Part shown: positions 1-6,182 of the stretch, one piece after another
How positions within the stretch are numbered: position 1 is the first letter of the stretch
Layout of the letters: each line of letters opens with the position of its first letter
Assembly (NCBI GenBank): GCA_034437695.1
Contig: DAOTTJ010000132.1
Span: 1-9,078, forward strand
Direction: 5' to 3'
Source: Paraktedonobacter sp034437695
GTDB taxonomy: Bacteria; Chloroflexota; Ktedonobacteria; Ktedonobacterales; Ktedonobacteraceae
Length of the DNA stretch: 9,078 nt
Notes under the pieces: model-generated
What the model was told of the DNA's origin: nothing
What the model saw: the letters and a program-made list of their open reading frames with translations, nothing else
The model's database searches: none
Made by a program: the position numbers and the translations under genes

Positions 1-17
1 GGCAGCCTTTGCCGGCA

Positions 18-52
18 CCCTGTCCGGGAGACAGGGAAACTGGGGTGTCCCC
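18..52. repeat. Short hairpins at the window edge, possible terminator of an upstream gene
   Basis: A 7-bp inverted repeat (CCCTGTC at 18-24, GACAGGG at 30-36, 5-nt loop) is followed by a GGGG/CCCC mini-hairpin (42-52) and a T5 run at 60-64. This could be a rho-independent terminator for a plus-strand gene lying left of the window. No coding sequence in 1-67 is supported. The assignment is tentative because the T-run is about 8 nt from the second stem. Confidence 0.3.
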
Positions 53-75
53 AATACACTTTTTCTTATGTTATG

Positions 76-109
76 CCTGTTATGCCTGGGGCGAAACAGG
101 CATAACAGG
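76..109. repeat. Perfect 13-bp inverted repeat, 8-nt loop
   Basis: The arms CCTGTTATGCCTG (76-88) and CAGGCATAACAGG (97-109) are exactly complementary around an 8-nt loop. The left arm also contains the second copy of a short direct repeat (TTATGCCTG at 71-79 and 80-88). There is no T-tract on either side in the right place for a classical terminator, so it may be a bidirectional hairpin, a protein site or a mobile-repeat relic. Confidence 0.6.
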
Positions 110-214
110 AGAGCAGAGAGCCACCCTCTGCTAAAATCCATGCGAATAGGAAGAACAACACACAAAACATACTTCATGAACTTCTCAGAAGTCCCAGAAC
201 TCCCCCAAAAAGAC

Positions 215-243
215 TTGACAGACAACAAACCACATGATACTAT
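215..243 (+). promoter_or_regulatory. Sigma-70-type promoter for the archease/rtcB locus
   Basis: A consensus -35 box TTGACA (215-220), a 17-bp spacer and a -10 box TACTAT (238-243) predict a transcript start near 250, about 124 nt upstream of the archease start codon. The hexamers and spacing are seen directly. Activity is inferred. It lies inside a spurious short ORF (68-268), which argues against that ORF being a gene. Confidence 0.65.
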
Positions 244-255
244 GTCAATGAAGAG

Positions 256-279
256 ACAAATGTCCTGAGGGACATTTGT
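256..279. promoter_or_regulatory. Perfect 10-bp palindrome just downstream of the promoter (candidate operator or 5'-UTR hairpin)
   Basis: ACAAATGTCC (256-265) and GGACATTTGT (270-279) are exact reverse complements with a TGAG loop. It starts about 6 nt after the predicted transcript start, where a bound repressor would block initiation, or the RNA would carry a 5' hairpin. Both readings are inference; the symmetry itself is exact. Confidence 0.5.
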
Positions 280-373
280 AAAACAGAAAGGGAGGCCTGG
301 CCATGTCACGATCTATAAAAAATCCTCAAACGTGTAACCTCATGCTTAGAGCCTACCCGCGAAGTAGGGCATA

Positions 374-796
374 ATGAGACGCCCGTCGTACGAAGTATTC
401 GCACACACAGCCGATATCGGCCTGCACGCCTACGGAAGGACCCTGCCAGAACTCTTTATCAACGCCGCGCAAGGCATGGAGAGTTTGATGGTCTTACCAG
501 AGCAGGTGAGCAATAGACAGAGCCGGACAGTCGATCTTGCAGGACGCGACCCGCTCTCTTTACTGATTGCCTGGCTGGGCGAACTGATTTTCCTGTTCGA
601 CGCCGAGTATCTCCTGTTAGGACAGTTTGAGATTACCCTTCTCACAGACACACACCTGATCGCAACTGTGAGCGGCGAACCGTACGACGTACAGCGTCAT
701 GATCTGAGCAGTGTAATGAAAGCGGTGACCTGGCACGAGGCCAGTATTGAGCCTGACGCCGAGGGCTATAAGGCGCGTATCATCTTCGATATATAG
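374..796 (+). CDS. Archease, RtcB-activating protein
   Basis: This is a complete 140-residue archease, the usual family length. Archease is the small cytosolic cofactor that speeds guanylylation and multiple turnover of the RNA ligase RtcB. Family hallmarks seen are the N-terminal HTADIG motif (residues 11-16, followed by the G-R-T-L-P-E-L helix) and the C-terminal block AVTWHEASIE...GYKARIIFDI, whose conserved acidic residues belong to the metal site in characterised archeases. The ATG start is preceded by a modest GTAGGG Shine-Dalgarno-like stretch that can pair with CCTAC at 352-356, so the site may sit in a small hairpin. Two rtcB-type genes follow on the same strand 0.4-1.2 kb downstream, which matches the known archease-RtcB linkage. 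No damage is visible. Confidence 0.93.
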   Translation: MRRPSYEVFAHTADIGLHAYGRTLPELFINAAQGMESLMVLPEQVSNRQSRTVDLAGRDPLSLLIAWLGELIFLFDAEYLLLGQFEITLLTDTHLIATVSGEPYDVQRHDLSSVMKAVTWHEASIEPDAEGYKARIIFDI

Positions 797-805
797 ACCA
801 TATCG

Positions 806-831
806 GATGCGCCTCAAGCCAGGGGTGCATC
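806..831 (+). terminator. Weak terminator or attenuator after archease
   Basis: An 8-bp stem with one G-U pair (GATGCGCC at 806-813, GGTGCATC at 824-831) starts 9 nt past the archease stop. A pyrimidine-rich, T-rich tract (about 840-856) follows, separated by a GAGAAAG spacer. It may partly end the archease transcript before the second promoter at 930. The spacing is not ideal, so confidence is low. Nothing else is seen in the rest of 797-929. Confidence 0.3.
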
Positions 832-929
832 TGAGAAAGCTTCTTTTCCTTCTTTCTCCAGATTTTCCCCGTCGCGTCGTCTATGCGCTCTGTGCATCCA
901 GCCACACTCTCCGATCAAATACCCAGTCT

Positions 930-958
930 TTGTCTGCACCCTTCTTATAGTCTAATAT
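930..958 (+). promoter_or_regulatory. Second promoter, upstream of the small ORF and rtcB copies
   Basis: TTGTCT (930-935), a 17-bp spacer and TAATAT (953-958) form a good sigma-70-type promoter with a start expected near 965. An ATG at 957 overlaps the -10 box, so it cannot be used from this promoter. The ATG at 990 can. The two rtcB-type genes could therefore be transcribed independently of archease. Confidence 0.55.
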
Positions 959-989
959 GAAGAGAGGGATGCGGCGAGAGGAGAGAACT

Positions 990-1190
990 ATGTTTTACTA
1001 CTCTGAGATCATTGCCAGGCAGAAGCAGAACAAGACGCAGGGCCGTGTCGCCTCGCCAAAGGTAGTGGACCGCGGCAAGCGTTTCCAGGTTCGTATTGCT
1101 CCGATGAGAATAGAAGAGAAGAACGTGGAGTACACTACTTCACGTGGGAGAATAAACACGTGGGCAAAAGCAAAGACCGAATCCCTTTAG
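990..1190 (+). CDS. Small basic protein of unknown function (66 aa)
   Basis: I do not recognise this protein. It is rich in Lys/Arg and Gln, with no membrane segment or clear motif. It reads MFYYSEIIARQKQNK at the start and has an evenly charged middle (residues about 20-50). I chose the ATG at 990 because a strong purine-rich ribosome site (GAGGAGAG, 978-985) lies just upstream and a promoter ends at 958. An in-frame ATG at 957 adds 11 residues but falls in the -10 box. The 3' end overlaps the GTG start of the next gene by 31 nt in another frame, an arrangement suited to translational coupling. The RtcB frame is also open for some 40 codons upstream of 1160, so part of this ORF could be chance. 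It is a real-gene candidate rather than a certainty. Confidence 0.4.
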   Translation: MFYYSEIIARQKQNKTQGRVASPKVVDRGKRFQVRIAPMRIEEKNVEYTTSRGRINTWAKAKTESL

Positions 1191-2008
1191 AACGTCTCGA
1201 TCCCTCGCGCTGGCTGATCCCGACCTGCTATAACTCGGCGATGCGTGTGCCGGGTCTCGTCTACGCCGACGATGAACTCCTTCAGCAAATGTTGGAGGAT
1301 AACGCGCTGCACCAGGTCGTGAATGTTGCGAGTCTGCCGGGTATCGTTGGCCACTCGCTGGCGATGCCCGATATTCATTGGGGGTATGGTTTCCCTGTGG
1401 GCGCGATGGCCTGTTTCGCCTGGGCCAACCGCCAGCTTCTGATGCACGGAGTGCGTCAGGCCTTCTCTCGTGTCTTTGGCCGTAAGGCGCGGGCCAGAGA
1501 GATGCCGCTGGTCTACGACGTTTGTCATAACATTGCTAAAATTGAGGAGTACGAAATTGATGGACAAAAACGCGAGGTATGTGTACACCGCAAAGGTGCC
1601 ACGCGTGCGTTCCCTGCGCACCATCCAGCATTGCCAGAAAAGTACCATGAGGTGGGGCAACCCGTTATTATCCCAGGAGATATGGGCCGTTACTCATTTG
1701 TGCTCGTCGGTGCTCCCGGCTCTATGGAGCAGAGCTTCGGGTCCTGCTGCCACGGAGCCGGACGACGGCAGAGCCGAACAACGGCGAAGAAATCTCTGAG
1801 TTCCCGCGACCTGCTCGCTCAGCTCGCGGCACGCGGCGTGACCGTGCGCGTCCATAGCAAGAATCTCCTTGCGGAGGAAGCACCGAGTGCTTATAAGGAT
1901 GCCACGACGCCTATACGGATGAGTTTTTCCCTGGCCTATGGAAACGAAAAAGACAGCCGCCAACGCGAGGCGGTAGCTGTCAATGTTCGTGCGTTCAATA
2001 TCTTTTGA
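1160..2008 (+). CDS. Internally deleted RtcB-like protein, probably without ligase activity
   Basis: This 282-residue ORF is a paralogue of the full RtcB that follows it. The GTG start is supported by GGGAG 9 nt upstream and by alignment with the neighbour (GKSKDRIPLERLDP against SNSKEKIPLQRIDP). Relative to the 487-residue copy it lacks 209 codons after residue 81 (junction 1402/1403) and three more codons (Gly-Ala-Asn) shortly after, all in frame. The missing block carries the equivalents of Asp101, Cys104, His209 and His241, which bind Mn2+ in RtcB. It keeps the VCHNIAK histidine and the nucleophile motif SFGSCCHGAG. The last 34 residues, from nt 1904 on, do not match RtcB at all. RtcB chemistry (3'-phosphate to 5'-OH RNA joining with GTP) should be impossible. 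The intact frame and start signals are odd for a dead gene, so a structural or regulatory role is possible. Confidence 0.8.
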   Translation: MGKSKDRIPLERLDPSRWLIPTCYNSAMRVPGLVYADDELLQQMLEDNALHQVVNVASLPGIVGHSLAMPDIHWGYGFPVGAMACFAWANRQLLMHGVRQAFSRVFGRKARAREMPLVYDVCHNIAKIEEYEIDGQKREVCVHRKGATRAFPAHHPALPEKYHEVGQPVIIPGDMGRYSFVLVGAPGSMEQSFGSCCHGAGRRQSRTTAKKSLSSRDLLAQLAARGVTVRVHSKNLLAEEAPSAYKDATTPIRMSFSLAYGNEKDSRQREAVAVNVRAFNIF

Positions 2009-2028
2009 AAGGAACGGAGGAAAAAGCC

Positions 2029-3492
2029 TTGAGCAATAGCAAAGAAAAGATCCCCTTGCAACGTATCGATCCGTTCCGCTGGCGCATTCCGGCCAGTTAT
2101 CAGGAGGGAATGCATGTTCCTGGCATCGTTTACGCCGACGATGAATTAATTCAGCAGATCCTGGACGATAACGCGCTGCATCAGGTAGCCAATGTTGCAA
2201 TGCTGCCGGGGATTGTGGGTGCCTCTCTGGGTATGCCGGATATTCACTGGGGCTATGGCTTTCCTGTCGGTGGTGTCGCCGCGACTGACGCCGAGACGGG
2301 CGTGGTTTCGCCTGGCGGCATTGGTTTCGATATTAACTGCGGAGTGCGGTTGCTGGCGACCGACTTGCTGCGCGACCAGATCAAAGGTCAGGCGGATAAG
2401 CTGGCTGACGCGCTGTTCAATAAGCTGCCTTCTGGTGTTGGCGGCGCGGGCATGCGTGACCTGACTGGCCACGAGATGCGCGATGTCATGGTGCAGGGCG
2501 CGGCCTGGGCTATCGAGGATGGTTATGGCTTCGCGGAAGATTTAGAAGTCACAGAAGAAGGTGGCTGCCTGGCCGGAGCCGACCCCGATAAGGTTTCGCC
2601 AATGGCTGTGCAGCGCGGTATGAAGCAACTGGGGAGCCTGGGATCAGGCAACCATTTTGCGGAAGTCCAGTATGTGGAGCATATCTACGACCAGAAGGTA
2701 GCAGAGGCGCTGGGTATTGGACAGGTCGGGCAAATTGTTGTCACCATTCACTGTGGTAGTCGTGGTTTTGGTCACCAGATTGCCGGAGATTACATCAAGC
2801 TTGCAGAGGTAAAACAGGCTGGCTATGGCTTCAATCTGCCTGATCGTCAGCTCGCAGCGCTGCCTTTGCAGTCCGACGAAGGCAAGGCATATATGGCAGC
2901 GATGGCTTGCGGAGCCAACTTCGCCTGGGCTAATCGCCAGTTACTCATGCACGGCGTGCGTGAGGCTTTTTCGAGCGTTTTCGGACGGAAAGCGCGGGCG
3001 AAAGACATGCCGTTAGTGTACGATGTCTGTCATAACATCGCTAAATTCGAGGAGTATGAGGTCGATGGGCAGTTGCGCCGGGTGTGCGTCCATCGCAAGG
3101 GTGCCACACGCGCATTCCCTGCGGGACATCCAGCACTCCCTGAGAAATATCGCTCTGTAGGGCAGCCAGTACTCATTCCTGGGGATATGGGCCGGTACTC
3201 ATTTGTGCTCGTCGGTGCTCCCGGCTCTATGGAGCAGAGCTTCGGGTCCTGCTGCCACGGAGCCGGACGCAGGCAGAGCCGAACCGCTGTGAAAAAGTCC
3301 ATCAGTCCTCGTGAACTGCTTGACCAGTTGGCGGCACGCGGCGTGACCATTCGCGTCCATAGCAAGAACTTACTCAGTGAAGAGGCACCAGCTGCGTATA
3401 AAGACGCCCAGAAAATTGTTGAGGTTGTTCACAATGCGGGCCTGGCGCAACTGGTTGTACGCTTGAAGCCGCTTATCGTCGTGAAAGGGTAA
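2029..3492 (+). CDS. rtcB: RNA-splicing ligase RtcB
   Basis: This is full-length RtcB (487 aa), the GTP- and Mn2+-dependent ligase that joins RNA 2',3'-cyclic-phosphate or 3'-phosphate ends to 5'-OH ends in tRNA splicing or RNA repair. All metal and catalytic motifs are present: GFDINCG (Asp101, Cys104), GSGNHF (His209), IHCGSRG (His241), DVCHNIAK (His335) and SCCHGAGRRQSR, with His410 as the guanylylated nucleophile. I chose the TTG at 2029 because GGAGG sits 8 nt upstream (2016-2020) and the protein then aligns with the neighbouring paralogue. An in-frame TTG at 2005 would place that ribosome site inside the gene. It starts 20 nt after the short copy ends, so the two are probably cotranscribed. 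Archease upstream is its likely activator. Confidence 0.96.
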   Translation: MSNSKEKIPLQRIDPFRWRIPASYQEGMHVPGIVYADDELIQQILDDNALHQVANVAMLPGIVGASLGMPDIHWGYGFPVGGVAATDAETGVVSPGGIGFDINCGVRLLATDLLRDQIKGQADKLADALFNKLPSGVGGAGMRDLTGHEMRDVMVQGAAWAIEDGYGFAEDLEVTEEGGCLAGADPDKVSPMAVQRGMKQLGSLGSGNHFAEVQYVEHIYDQKVAEALGIGQVGQIVVTIHCGSRGFGHQIAGDYIKLAEVKQAGYGFNLPDRQLAALPLQSDEGKAYMAAMACGANFAWANRQLLMHGVREAFSSVFGRKARAKDMPLVYDVCHNIAKFEEYEVDGQLRRVCVHRKGATRAFPAGHPALPEKYRSVGQPVLIPGDMGRYSFVLVGAPGSMEQSFGSCCHGAGRRQSRTAVKKSISPRELLDQLAARGVTIRVHSKNLLSEEAPAAYKDAQKIVEVVHNAGLAQLVVRLKPLIVVKG

Positions 3493-3526
3493 GCCCGACT
3501 TTTCATTAGTCTACCCAAATAATGAA

Positions 3527-3556
3527 GATAGCCACCAGCCTGGGGTGGTGGCTATC
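3527..3556 (+). terminator. Hairpin ending the rtcB transcript
   Basis: A perfect 11-bp stem (GATAGCCACCA at 3527-3537, TGGTGGCTATC at 3546-3556) with an 8-nt loop lies 35 nt after the RtcB stop and before an opposite-strand region. It lacks a T-run, so it may act as a stabilising or non-canonical terminator. Confidence 0.6.
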
Positions 3557-3665
3557 GCTATGTATACGTTCAAAATCCTCTGATTACTCTGGAAAGTCCA
3601 GAGCTTTCTGAGGATTGGTTTGAGGAGATGGCAACTCTAACATCTCCTCAAACTTTGCCAGCAGT

Positions 3666-4082
3666 TCAAGGAACCCTATCGCACCATAGCGGTAGGTATA
3701 CAGCGACACACAGGGCTTCGTATGTATCGGTGGATTCTTCCTGAAGTTCAGTCTTGCTCGCACGCCTGGACTCACCGACATCCAGTCCGGCTGCTTCAAG
3801 GTATCGGATGCCTTAGGTGCCGAGCGCATAATAGTAGGGCGAGCGGCCTGTTTTACTTGGTATGCCGTCGCTCTGCACATAGCCGTGATCTGAGAGCAAG
3901 AGCAACCGCGCTTTGACCGTCTTGATCGTGCCTCGGCTGTAGTGCAACCGACAGAGCTGCTCAGCGGTCGCAATGCCCAGGTGATATAAGCCGATGGGCA
4001 TATCACTGGTGCCGCGCAGGAGGATGTCGCACACGGGCGTGACGACGAACGGTTCCTCTTCGGGGTTAAGGAGGGCTATCAT
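3666..4082 (-). pseudogene. Replication-relaxation family protein, broken by a nonsense codon
   Basis: The first 89 residues read through a winged-helix pattern (D-I-L-L-R..., IATAEQLCRLHY, VKARLLLLSDHGYV, GRSPYYYALGT) typical of the replication-relaxation family found on plasmids and integrative elements. A TAA at 3813-3815 stops it. Directly after that stop, in the same frame, the protein continues convincingly (GIRYLEAAGLDVGESRRASK) for 48 codons to a second stop at 3666, so one CAA-to-TAA or AAA-to-TAA change explains the break. The ATG start has a strong GGGAGG site and lies 4 nt after the end of the ATPase remnant upstream. A different frame stays open down to 3584 and ends in an acidic helix-like tail (GFLELLAKFEEMLEL). 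Whether that tail belonged to this gene is unclear. Family identification is from memory of the pattern. Confidence 0.65.
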
Positions 4083-4086
4083 TCGA

Positions 4087-4770
4087 TCACCTCCCAGCGT
4101 GAGCGCGAGGACTGCAACGCTTCGACTGCTTCGGCTTCAGTTCATCCTCCAACTGTTGCTTCGGCTTGCAGTACTTCAGCCTGGTCTGTGCTTGGATCGT
4201 CGTCATTCGCTCGGCAAGCTGCGCTGTATCGACTGCTTAGGGTGTATCGTGGGTGTAAATGACGCCCGCGTCATCGCCGGAGCGCACGAACGGTGCTCGA
4301 CGTGGCAACTGGGTGAGCATAAGCGCGATGTCGAACGCCGAGAGCGTGGTCTTGCGACCAAGCGGGTGAGCGGCCAGCCAGCGCATGGTCTGCCTGAGAT
4401 AGAACAGGAAATTGTAGAGTTGTTCTTTATGTCCCTCTGGCAACCGTGTTCAACGTAGGTCGTCTGCACCCTCAACGACGAGGTAGGGTGGAAATGTCAC
4501 GCGACTAGAGAGCAATGTCTGCTTGTCCAGTGTCCATTATGCGGCTGGGTGTGCAGTGGGCGCAGATACACATCAATGAAGCGTTGTACGGTTTCATCAT
4601 CCGAGTCCATCGCGCAGCAAGTGCTCGACGGGATGGGTGTCCATATCCTCTGGTCACAGCGTTTGCTGTTCAGGGAATACTGAGGCCATTTTGCGTGCAT
4701 CTTCGGACACCATTTGGAAGCAGACTTTTGTGCGGGCGGTCATGGTCGAGGCTGGCAGGAACCGCCTCGA
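4087..4770 (-). pseudogene. Conjugative-transfer/HerA-type ATPase, C-terminal remnant
   Basis: Conceptual translation of the minus strand gives, in order, TMTARTKVCFQMVSEDARKM, VFPEQQTL-stop-PEDMDTHPVEHLLRDG, then DDETVQRFIDVYL in another frame, then KQTLLSSRVTFPPYLVVEG, and LYNFLFYLRQTMRWL with FDIALMLTQLPRRAPFVRSG. The 'A-R-T-K-V-x-F-Q...D-A-R' block and the 'L-T-x-L-P-R...F-V-R' block resemble the C-terminal part of DNA-translocating ATPases of conjugative elements. Stops interrupt the main frame at 4654-4656 (TGA), 4450-4452 (TGA) and 4237-4239 (TAA). Two compensating frameshifts flank about 4550-4600. Similarity fades in mixed frames up to about 4800. It ends at 4087, 4 nt before the replication-relaxation gene, the usual operon order for such modules. 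The exact subfamily is uncertain. Confidence 0.55.
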
Positions 4771-4936
4771 TCTACCATTGAACGACGCTGAATTTCGCAG
4801 GATCTTCCTGTCGCTACTGTAAAAAACGGAATGAACTCTAAAGCGAGAGAGAGTGAGCAGTGCCTTATAAGCGCCACTTTATTCATATGCGACAATAGCT
4901 GCGAAATATGTAAAACGAGCAATCGGCTAGAGCGGA

Positions 4937-4960
4937 TACTTACAGCTTTAGCTGTAAGTA
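4937..4960. repeat. Perfect 10-bp palindrome with TTTA loop
   Basis: TACTTACAGC (4937-4946) and GCTGTAAGTA (4951-4960) are exact reverse complements. Such subterminal hairpins are typical of IS200/IS605-type single-strand transposons. It directly precedes the short TnpB-tail-like reading frame, which is why I suspect a deletion derivative of such an element. Confidence 0.55.
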
Positions 4961-4972
4961 GTCAGGGACAGC

Positions 4973-5107
4973 ATGAACAGCGGAACTGGTCAGATTGTTC
5001 CTGAGGGAATGGGTGTGTGGAGGGACCGACGCGAAAATTATCCGCAGACTCTCAGGATAAAACAGAGGACAGGCAATCCTGCGCATCTGTGGGAAGCATT
5101 GTCCTAA
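4973..5107 (+). pseudogene. Possible C-terminal tail of an IS605-type TnpB
   Basis: This is a 44-codon open stretch containing SGTGQIVPEGMGVWRDRREN and ending TGNPAHLWEALS, preceded in frame by VVRDS. The pattern 'R-D...S-G-T-G...P-E-G-M-G' resembles the poorly conserved tail following the last zinc-finger Cys of TnpB proteins. It is flanked by a palindrome on the left (4937-4960) and a 6-bp hairpin (GGAGTT/AACTCC, 5108-5127) on the right, both arranged like the ends of a shrunken IS200/IS605 element. No catalytic TnpB residues are present. The assignment is a guess from pattern memory. Confidence 0.25.
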
Positions 5108-5271
5108 GGAGTTGTTATTAAAACTCCGCTCACTCTTCATTTAGAGAGCTATACTCTGCTCATGCGTGAGGAGATACGCGACCAGCTTGGCTTCCAATTG
5201 CATCTAGTGGGTCACTTGCCAAGTTCATCGATGGTGTGGCAAACTGAACAAAAACGAGAAGGAAGCCTCTC

Positions 5272-5943
5272 ATGCCGCATCCGATCGCCGAACCTCTCCG
5301 CCCACTGACTCCCGAGGAGCAAAAGGAGCTTCAGCGAGTCAAACGAGCGACGAACGAACCGCATTGTCGCCATCAACGAGCCGTGGCCCTCCTAGCTGTT
5401 GCAGGAGGTCGGAGTCGAACAGAAGCGGCCAGGCAAGTGAGGTGGCGGGGTTATGAGACGGTGAGCAAGCTTGTCCGGTGCTTCAACGAGCAGGGCTTGA
5501 TGGCTCTGGACGACCAGCCACGATCTGGGCGTCCTGCTACCTATGGAACAGGAGAAAAGGCCCGCATCCTCCAGGAAGCCCGTCGGACCCTGGATCGAGA
5601 TGGCGATGGCACCGCAAGCTGGTCGCTCTCTCTCCTTCAGCGGGCGTTGCGCCGGGCTTCCGATGGACTCCCACAGGTCAGCACGTTCACCATTTTACAT
5701 ACCCTCCATGAAGCTGGCTATCCCTGGCAAAAGAGCCGGACCTGGTGTAAAACCGGGATTACCCGGCGCAAGAGCAAAGATGGGGTGGTCGAACAGAGTG
5801 AGGATCCCTATCTCCAGGAAAAAAACCTTGATTGTGAGCGAACTTACACGCTCGGAGAGCAATTGGGCTTCCAGGTTTGGTGCGAAGATGAAGCTGGACC
5901 TTATATAAAGGAGTTACTTATAGGAATGATCGTAAAAAGGTAA
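5272..5943 (+). pseudogene. IS630-type transposase, truncated after its first catalytic motif
   Basis: Residues 1-211 match an IS630-family transposase. They comprise an N-terminal helix-turn-helix region (about 35-100, with RAVALLAVAGGRSRTEAARQ and the linker QPRSGRPATYG), a second helical DNA-binding part, and then VWCEDEAGPY, where Asp206 is the first carboxylate of the DDE catalytic triad. Homology stops at Tyr211. The next 12 residues are unrelated and end at a TAA (5941-5943). Family members usually run to roughly 340-360 residues, so the second Asp and the Glu of the triad are missing and no transposition activity is expected. The ATG has GAAGGA 9 nt upstream. What replaces the catalytic half is an AP2-domain fragment in another frame. 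Confidence 0.85.
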
Positions 5944-6127
5944 CAAATGGAGTGCTAGGATTTACAAAGATCGTAAGCATTATTATCTTGGATGTTACGC
6001 GACTCAACTCGAAGCTGCTCTTGCCTATAACGAAGCTGCTCGAAAATTTTATGGTAAAGACGCATTTGTGAATGAAATAAAGCAGCCCACTCCAAGCGCT
6101 AACCAGGCGGAAGGTGAAAGCAAGTGA
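5901..6127 (+). pseudogene. AP2 DNA-binding domain fragment, frameshifted
   Basis: Two adjacent frames together encode a recognisable AP2 domain: LYKGVTYRNDRKK (from 5901), then GNKWSARIYKDRKHYYLG, then CYATQLEAALAYNEAARKFYG and KDAFVNE, followed by a polar tail ending at TGA 6125-6127. The GVxxR, W-x-A-R-I, YLG and EAAxAYxxAA signatures are all present. The shift falls at the A5 run at 5934-5938, and one more A would restore the frame. In bacteria and phages AP2 domains usually form the C-terminal DNA-binding part of HNH homing endonucleases. No HNH part is left here because upstream sequence is the IS630 transposase. There is no plausible start codon of its own. Confidence 0.75.
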
Positions 6128-6182
6128 GCTTATAAGACGTTGCGCTTAGCATAGATGTATGTGGAAATCGGGGTGATACCCT

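Larger units (their letters stand above)
4801..5271. other. Gene-free stretch made of mobile-element debris
   Basis: No complete gene is supported here. It holds the fading edge of the ATPase remnant, the palindrome at 4937-4960, the TnpB-like tail, and a hairpin at 5108-5127. Just before the transposase start lies a segment with TTGCCA (5216-5221) and TGGCAA (5237-5242) in inverted orientation, which may be the left end of the IS630-type element. No target-site duplication could be recognised by eye. Confidence 0.4.

Noticed and set aside
68..268. 66-codon plus-strand ORF at the left end
   Set aside because: It contains the promoter at 215-243 and half of the palindrome, has no ribosome site, and its sequence looks like non-coding composition.
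2005..2028. Earlier TTG start for the full RtcB
   Set aside because: It would place the strong GGAGG site inside the gene and overlap the preceding stop. The TTG at 2029 has ideal spacing and matches the paralogue.
1187..2200. Long minus-strand ORFs opposite the short rtcB copy
   Set aside because: They are antisense shadows of clear RtcB coding sequence, with no start signals or family resemblance.
3584..4006. 140-codon minus-strand ORF overlapping the replication-relaxation remnant
   Set aside because: Most of it is an out-of-frame shadow (many Arg/Ser/Cys). The family-like sequence lies in the other frame on both sides of the TAA. Only its last 30 codons could be real.
4203..4475. 90-codon minus-strand ORF
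   Set aside because: It is a shadow of the ATPase remnant. The recognisable protein is in the frame ending at 4237.
5162..5308. Short ORF starting MREEIRDQLG upstream of the transposase
   Set aside because: It lacks a ribosome site and overlaps the transposase start and the likely element end.
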